Shown here: in pieces, positions 21,004-23,521 of the stretch
Layout of the letters: every line of letters begins with the position of its first letter
Position numbering within the stretch: position 1 is the first letter of the stretch
Virus record (IMG/VR): IMGVR_UViG_3300042104_000044
Coordinates: 1-23,521 of that record
DNA: 23,521 nt
Strand: one strand, 5' to 3'
Source: a virus
Program-made: the position numbers and the translations under genes
The notes under the pieces: generated by a model
The model's input: the letters and a program-made list of their open reading frames with translations, nothing else
What the model was told of the DNA's origin: nothing
Databases searched by the model: none

Positions 21004-21058
21004 TAGTAGTCTCCTTTTTTAAAGTTTTTATTATCTTTTTATTATCGTCTAGTTTCAT
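20996..21058 (-). CDS. Possible 20-residue basic micro-ORF
   Basis: GAGAGGATAAAA precedes ATG 21058, directly after the stop of the 88-residue membrane protein gene. The frame is MKLDDNKKIIKTLKKETTNG and overlaps the start of the 15-codon ORF by 8 bases. Support is only the ribosome binding site and the tight packing. Confidence 0.3.
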   Translation of the reverse strand: MKLDDNKKIIKTLKKETTNG

Positions 21059-21060
21059 TT

Positions 21061-21327
21061 TTATCCTCTCATATTATATAATAAATTTAGTACATACAGT
21101 ATAATAGGAATTGCAATTGTAAATAATAAGTCTTTCCAATCAAATCCACCATACACTATCTCATCTTTTATTTCTTTACCTACAGCAAATACTACAGCAA
21201 GTATTAACCCAACGATAGGCATCCATATAGCACCTAGTCCGTATAATGTTAGACCTACTGCTATATGTAATGCTTTGTCGTGTGGAATCAACTTTGCTAC
21301 TTCTTGACTATTTAAAAATATCTTCAT
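21061..21327 (-). CDS. Small membrane protein, 88 residues (holin candidate)
   Basis: The cytoplasm-like N-terminus (MKIFLNSQEVAKLIPHDKAL) is followed by a long hydrophobic region at about 19-50 that can form two tight helices. A charged stretch KEIKDEIVYGGFDWKDL follows, then a last membrane helix at about 66-83 (FTIAIPIILYVLNLL). I recall phage and bacterial membrane proteins with a DK-LH...KE--DE...D--D pattern (DUF2279-like) of unknown role. The size, membrane helices and location next to the endolysin make it a holin candidate. ATG 21327 follows AAGGAAGATTA. Confidence 0.55.
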   Translation of the reverse strand: MKIFLNSQEVAKLIPHDKALHIAVGLTLYGLGAIWMPIVGLILAVVFAVGKEIKDEIVYGGFDWKDLLFTIAIPIILYVLNLLYNMRG

Positions 21328-21336
21328 TAATCTTCC

Positions 21337-21729
21337 TTATGTTAACTCGTCTATGTCTTCTTTAGCTTTACAGATAGCATACTCTATATCAGCCTTATAG
21401 CATTCCATTATGTCCTCAGGTATACCATAAGCATTGATTAGGCTGTTCTCTATGTCAGCTATAGTTCTAGTACCACTAGCGATACTGTACCCAAATGCTT
21501 CTACTTCAGCTTTGTACTTATACTTCTTAGATAACCTATACATAATACCGTGCGTACCTAATGTAGTTATAAACTGTCTTACATGACATCTTTCATGTGC
21601 TAGTAAACCTTTATCATCTATAAGATGTGGCTCTATTACTATCCACAATCCATAACTTCTACCCCTTACATTAGGAGTAGAAATTTCTTTATAGAATACT
21701 GGAAATAGTTTTGTTAGCTTGTTTATCAT
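21337..21729 (-). CDS. HExxH zinc metallopeptidase-like protein
   Basis: This 130-residue protein contains a clear zincin motif, LLAHERCHVRQF, with H45, E46 and H49. A downstream glutamate in KAEVEAFGY (E75 or E77) could serve as the third ligand, as in gluzincins. The rest is helical (ADIENSLINAYGIPEDIMEC, ADIEYAICKAKEDIDEL). Small HExxH proteins of this kind occur in phage late regions without a known substrate; processing of a virion protein or help in lysis are both possible. ATG 21729 overlaps the stop of the 42-residue gene by 3 bases. Confidence 0.65.
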   Translation of the reverse strand: MINKLTKLFPVFYKEISTPNVRGRSYGLWIVIEPHLIDDKGLLAHERCHVRQFITTLGTHGIMYRLSKKYKYKAEVEAFGYSIASGTRTIADIENSLINAYGIPEDIMECYKADIEYAICKAKEDIDELT

Positions 21730-21854
21730 GTTAAGAACTCTTGAATAGATTTTACAATAGCATTTATTGCATAATAATGTTCTATAGCTGGAACACCATC
21801 TGGATGCTCTAAACTCTGTCTTTCTTTATTTTTTACTATTAATTGTTTTGCCAT
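21726..21854 (-). CDS. Small 42-residue late protein
   Basis: ATG 21854 stands one base after the stop of the tailspike gene (TAATATG), with AAGGTAGC upstream. The frame ends in an ATGA overlap with the metallopeptidase-like gene. The protein reads MAKQLIVKNKERQSLEHPDG then VPAIEHYYAINAIVKSIQEF, a single helix after a polar start. The tight coupling on both sides supports it. Function unknown. Confidence 0.6.
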   Translation of the reverse strand: MAKQLIVKNKERQSLEHPDGVPAIEHYYAINAIVKSIQEFLT

Positions 21855-21855
21855 A

Positions 21856-23521
21856 TTACGCTACCTTATATGCTATTGAGAATATAAAAGTTGTACCATT
21901 AGATACACCAGTACCTATGTTTAAACCAGTAGAATTTGCACCACTTGACGTTATTTTAATTTCTAACTTATTCGAAGCTGCCCTTCCTATTTCAATATTA
22001 GCATAGTTTCCAGTAAATGTTGCATTTCTTAACTCTACTGAGCCTTGATTTTCAAAGCCTGATAAACCTGATGAAAAAGGTAAGTTACCTATTCTTACAT
22101 TGTCTGCCCATGAGCCTACGTTTGATACATTTACAAAACCATTTAAGAATACCATTTTACCTATTCTTACATAACTACCCGTTCTCTCATTGTAAGCTGT
22201 TGAACCAATAGAGCCTGATGAACCTTCAAAAGAAGGAAGGAAAGTACCAGTTTCATAATCCTCTAAAATCACATCAGGGAAAGAAGCTACAGTAGGATAA
22301 ATAGCATTAAACTTAGATGCCACATTTGACATTTTTTTTACTCCACTAGTAATTTCTAGTCTTGTGCTACCATTTCTTGTAGCTGGAGTAACTATTGAAG
22401 TGTTGACATCATTTATTAAATTTACTTTTATCTCTGTATGATTTAAGAATCTATAAGTGTATGTTGAGTCTGTTAAATCTGATTTAAAAATATAATCATA
22501 AGTTCCTGAAGTTACTATATTAAATTTATTGCCTGACATTAAAGAAGTATCTTCTGAATAATTAGCAAGTGGGTCAATATCAATTAACGATGTGGCACTT
22601 TGATTTACTGTAACACCCTCAATGGTTGAGTTCGAGCATCTTCCTCTAAATATAGAATCTGGAGCAAGACCAGTAGAAGATATACTTCCCCCTAATATGT
22701 TAACATTTGATGCTCTATCATACACAAATACTCCACCAATATCACCACAGTTAAGAGCTATAAAGTTAGTTATTTTAATTGACATTAAAGAACCATTTTT
22801 TGATGTAACATTTTTCATTCCAAAATATGCAACCATATCACAATTTTCAAATATTAAATCTGTCCCAACAAAATTTAATGGCTCATCTGAACTATCAGTA
22901 ACCTTATCTCTTTTTAGGTTTAGTCCTGAATGACAGTTTGAAAATTTAGTCCCAGTAATTGAGATGTTAGCACCCCATCCATCATTTGCAATAGGTTTAC
23001 CACCAGTAAAATCATTAGCACTTTTAAAGTTTACTAAGCCTCCACCAAAGATAGTTACTGTAGCATTACTACTAGTACCAATACCATTCTGACCTATGAT
23101 ATTATTACTATCTATTCTAGGATTATTCCAAATTATATCAGAACCATCTGCTACCTTAAAGATTCCTCCAGTTGCTGTTGGTGTTAATAGCTTAAGATAA
23201 GAGCCTGAATCTATCCATGTTACAGTTATTGAAGCTGTACCAGCTATCACAATAGTATCGTCTATGCCATAAAATGATAAAGCATCAGTAAACTGTATTT
23301 CTCCACCTTTATTTGATATATAGTCAAATGCTTTCTGTATTAATGGTAACTCATTACTACCATCACCAATAACTCCGAACCATTTTACATTTACAGCCCC
23401 ATCATATTGTCGTACCCAACCATTAAAGACAGTACCACCATTATTAACACCACTTTGTGCACCATCATAATTAAATACACCACCTCTATTACTATCTTTT
23501 ACAATAGCTGTAGTATTAATC
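21856..23521 (-). CDS. Tailspike with pectate-lyase-like beta-helix, 5' end beyond the window
   Basis: The frame stays open to the window end, so at least 555 residues are present and the N-terminus is missing. A GTG at 23250 is internal, not the start. The first visible part, RGGVFNYDGAQSGVNNGG and NGWVRQYDGAVNVKWFGVIG DGSNELPLIQKAFDYI, is the classical entrance to a Pectate_lyase_3-type spike. A region of beta-helix rungs follows (NCHSGLNLKRDKV..., NSTIEGVTVNQSATSLIDI). The C-terminus is a separate beta domain starting LEDYETGTFLPSFEGSSG with YNERTGSYVRIGKMVFLNG, common in phage spikes. Such spikes bind and often cut surface polysaccharide. The catalytic residues cannot be picked out by eye. 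It is the first visible gene of the late operon, and the operon promoter lies outside. Confidence 0.85.
   Translation of the reverse strand, partial: INTTAIVKDSNRGGVFNYDGAQSGVNNGGTVFNGWVRQYDGAVNVKWFGVIGDGSNELPLIQKAFDYISNKGGEIQFTDALSFYGIDDTIVIAGTASITVTWIDSGSYLKLLTPTATGGIFKVADGSDIIWNNPRIDSNNIIGQNGIGTSSNATVTIFGGGLVNFKSANDFTGGKPIANDGWGANISITGTKFSNCHSGLNLKRDKVTDSSDEPLNFVGTDLIFENCDMVAYFGMKNVTSKNGSLMSIKITNFIALNCGDIGGVFVYDRASNVNILGGSISSTGLAPDSIFRGRCSNSTIEGVTVNQSATSLIDIDPLANYSEDTSLMSGNKFNIVTSGTYDYIFKSDLTDSTYTYRFLNHTEIKVNLINDVNTSIVTPATRNGSTRLEITSGVKKMSNVASKFNAIYPTVASFPDVILEDYETGTFLPSFEGSSGSIGSTAYNERTGSYVRIGKMVFLNGFVNVSNVGSWADNVRIGNLPFSSGLSGFENQGSVELRNATFTGNYANIEIGRAASNKLEIKITSSGANSTGLNIGTGVSNGTTFIFSIAYKVA

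Noticed and set aside
19438-22933. Plus-strand ORFs opposite the tail fibre, lysis and tailspike genes
   Set aside because: Antisense shadows; composition (Pro/Ser/Leu rich) follows from reading Gly/Asn/Thr-rich coding sequence backwards.
23248-23250. GTG at 23250 as start of the spike gene
   Set aside because: The same frame stays open to the end of the window and encodes recognisable spike N-terminal sequence upstream of this codon.
1-23521. tRNA or rRNA genes, insertion sequences, integrase
   Set aside because: No cloverleaf with TTCGANTC-type arms, no transposase or tyrosine/serine recombinase motifs noticed on either strand; a tRNAscan and HMM search would be needed to exclude them fully.

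Overview
The window is an AT-rich (roughly two-thirds A+T by eye) bacteriophage region, most simply a podovirus with P22-like virion genes. Its host is probably a Campylobacterota bacterium (Arcobacter/Campylobacter relatives). The host clue is direct: bases 3 to about 177 encode a piece of SecY (GIMPYITASIIMELL, then KYMQIIRYATIV) that closely resembles epsilonproteobacterial SecY as I remember it. That piece carries one extra A in a run of seven and is joined abruptly to unrelated sequence near base 177. It is an integration or recombination junction, transduced DNA, or an assembly chimera; no integrase is visible.

Layout. The plus strand (about 178-12190) is an early and DNA-metabolism block with tightly packed, often overlapping genes. 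It starts with an orphan DPPY adenine methyltransferase (390-1124). A cluster of small genes follows (1111-3626), including a very acidic 62-residue protein, an ASCH-like protein and a pentapeptide-repeat protein. Then come a RecB-like PD-(D/E)XK nuclease (3623-4321), a 228-bp control region with palindromes and direct repeats (4869-5096) in front of a RepL-like winged-helix gene (5097-5522), and a 714-residue protein with an N-terminal P-loop ATPase and a C-terminal archaeo-eukaryotic-type primase. Next are a Sak4-like recombination ATPase, a free-standing HNH-AP2 endonuclease, a single-strand-binding-like protein with an SSB-type acidic tip, a GIY-YIG/Vsr-like endonuclease, a DUF3310 protein and a MazG-like pyrophosphohydrolase.

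The most striking object is in the Sak4-like gene. It is split by an 861-nt group I intron (8155-9015) that encodes an HNH homing endonuclease. P1, P2, P3, P4, P6a, P7, P7.1, P7.2, P8, P9, P9.1, P9.2 and P10 can all be drawn by eye. The exact splice (8154/9016) restores a 216-residue ATPase frame, joining ...INIEG to KMLPIRG.... The intron endonuclease and the free-standing HNH-AP2 gene 800 bp downstream both have an extended -10 box of the form TGgTAtAmT just upstream, suggesting their own promoters.

The minus strand (23521 down to 12209) is one late operon, read right to left: a tailspike with a pectate-lyase-like fold (cut by the window end), small genes, an HExxH metallopeptidase-like protein, small membrane proteins, an M15 endolysin, a tail-collar fibre, a P22 gp10-like tail protein, a 53-residue GTG-start gene, a GNAT acetyltransferase, and three large virion proteins taken to be DNA-ejection proteins. 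The first of the three ends in a peptidase S74 intramolecular chaperone domain. The two transcription blocks converge on a 10-bp hairpin at 12194-12217 that probably terminates both.

Capsid, portal, terminase, RNA polymerase and integrase genes are not in the window. No tRNA, rRNA, CRISPR array or insertion sequence was seen. Family names come from motif recognition by eye; no database search was run.
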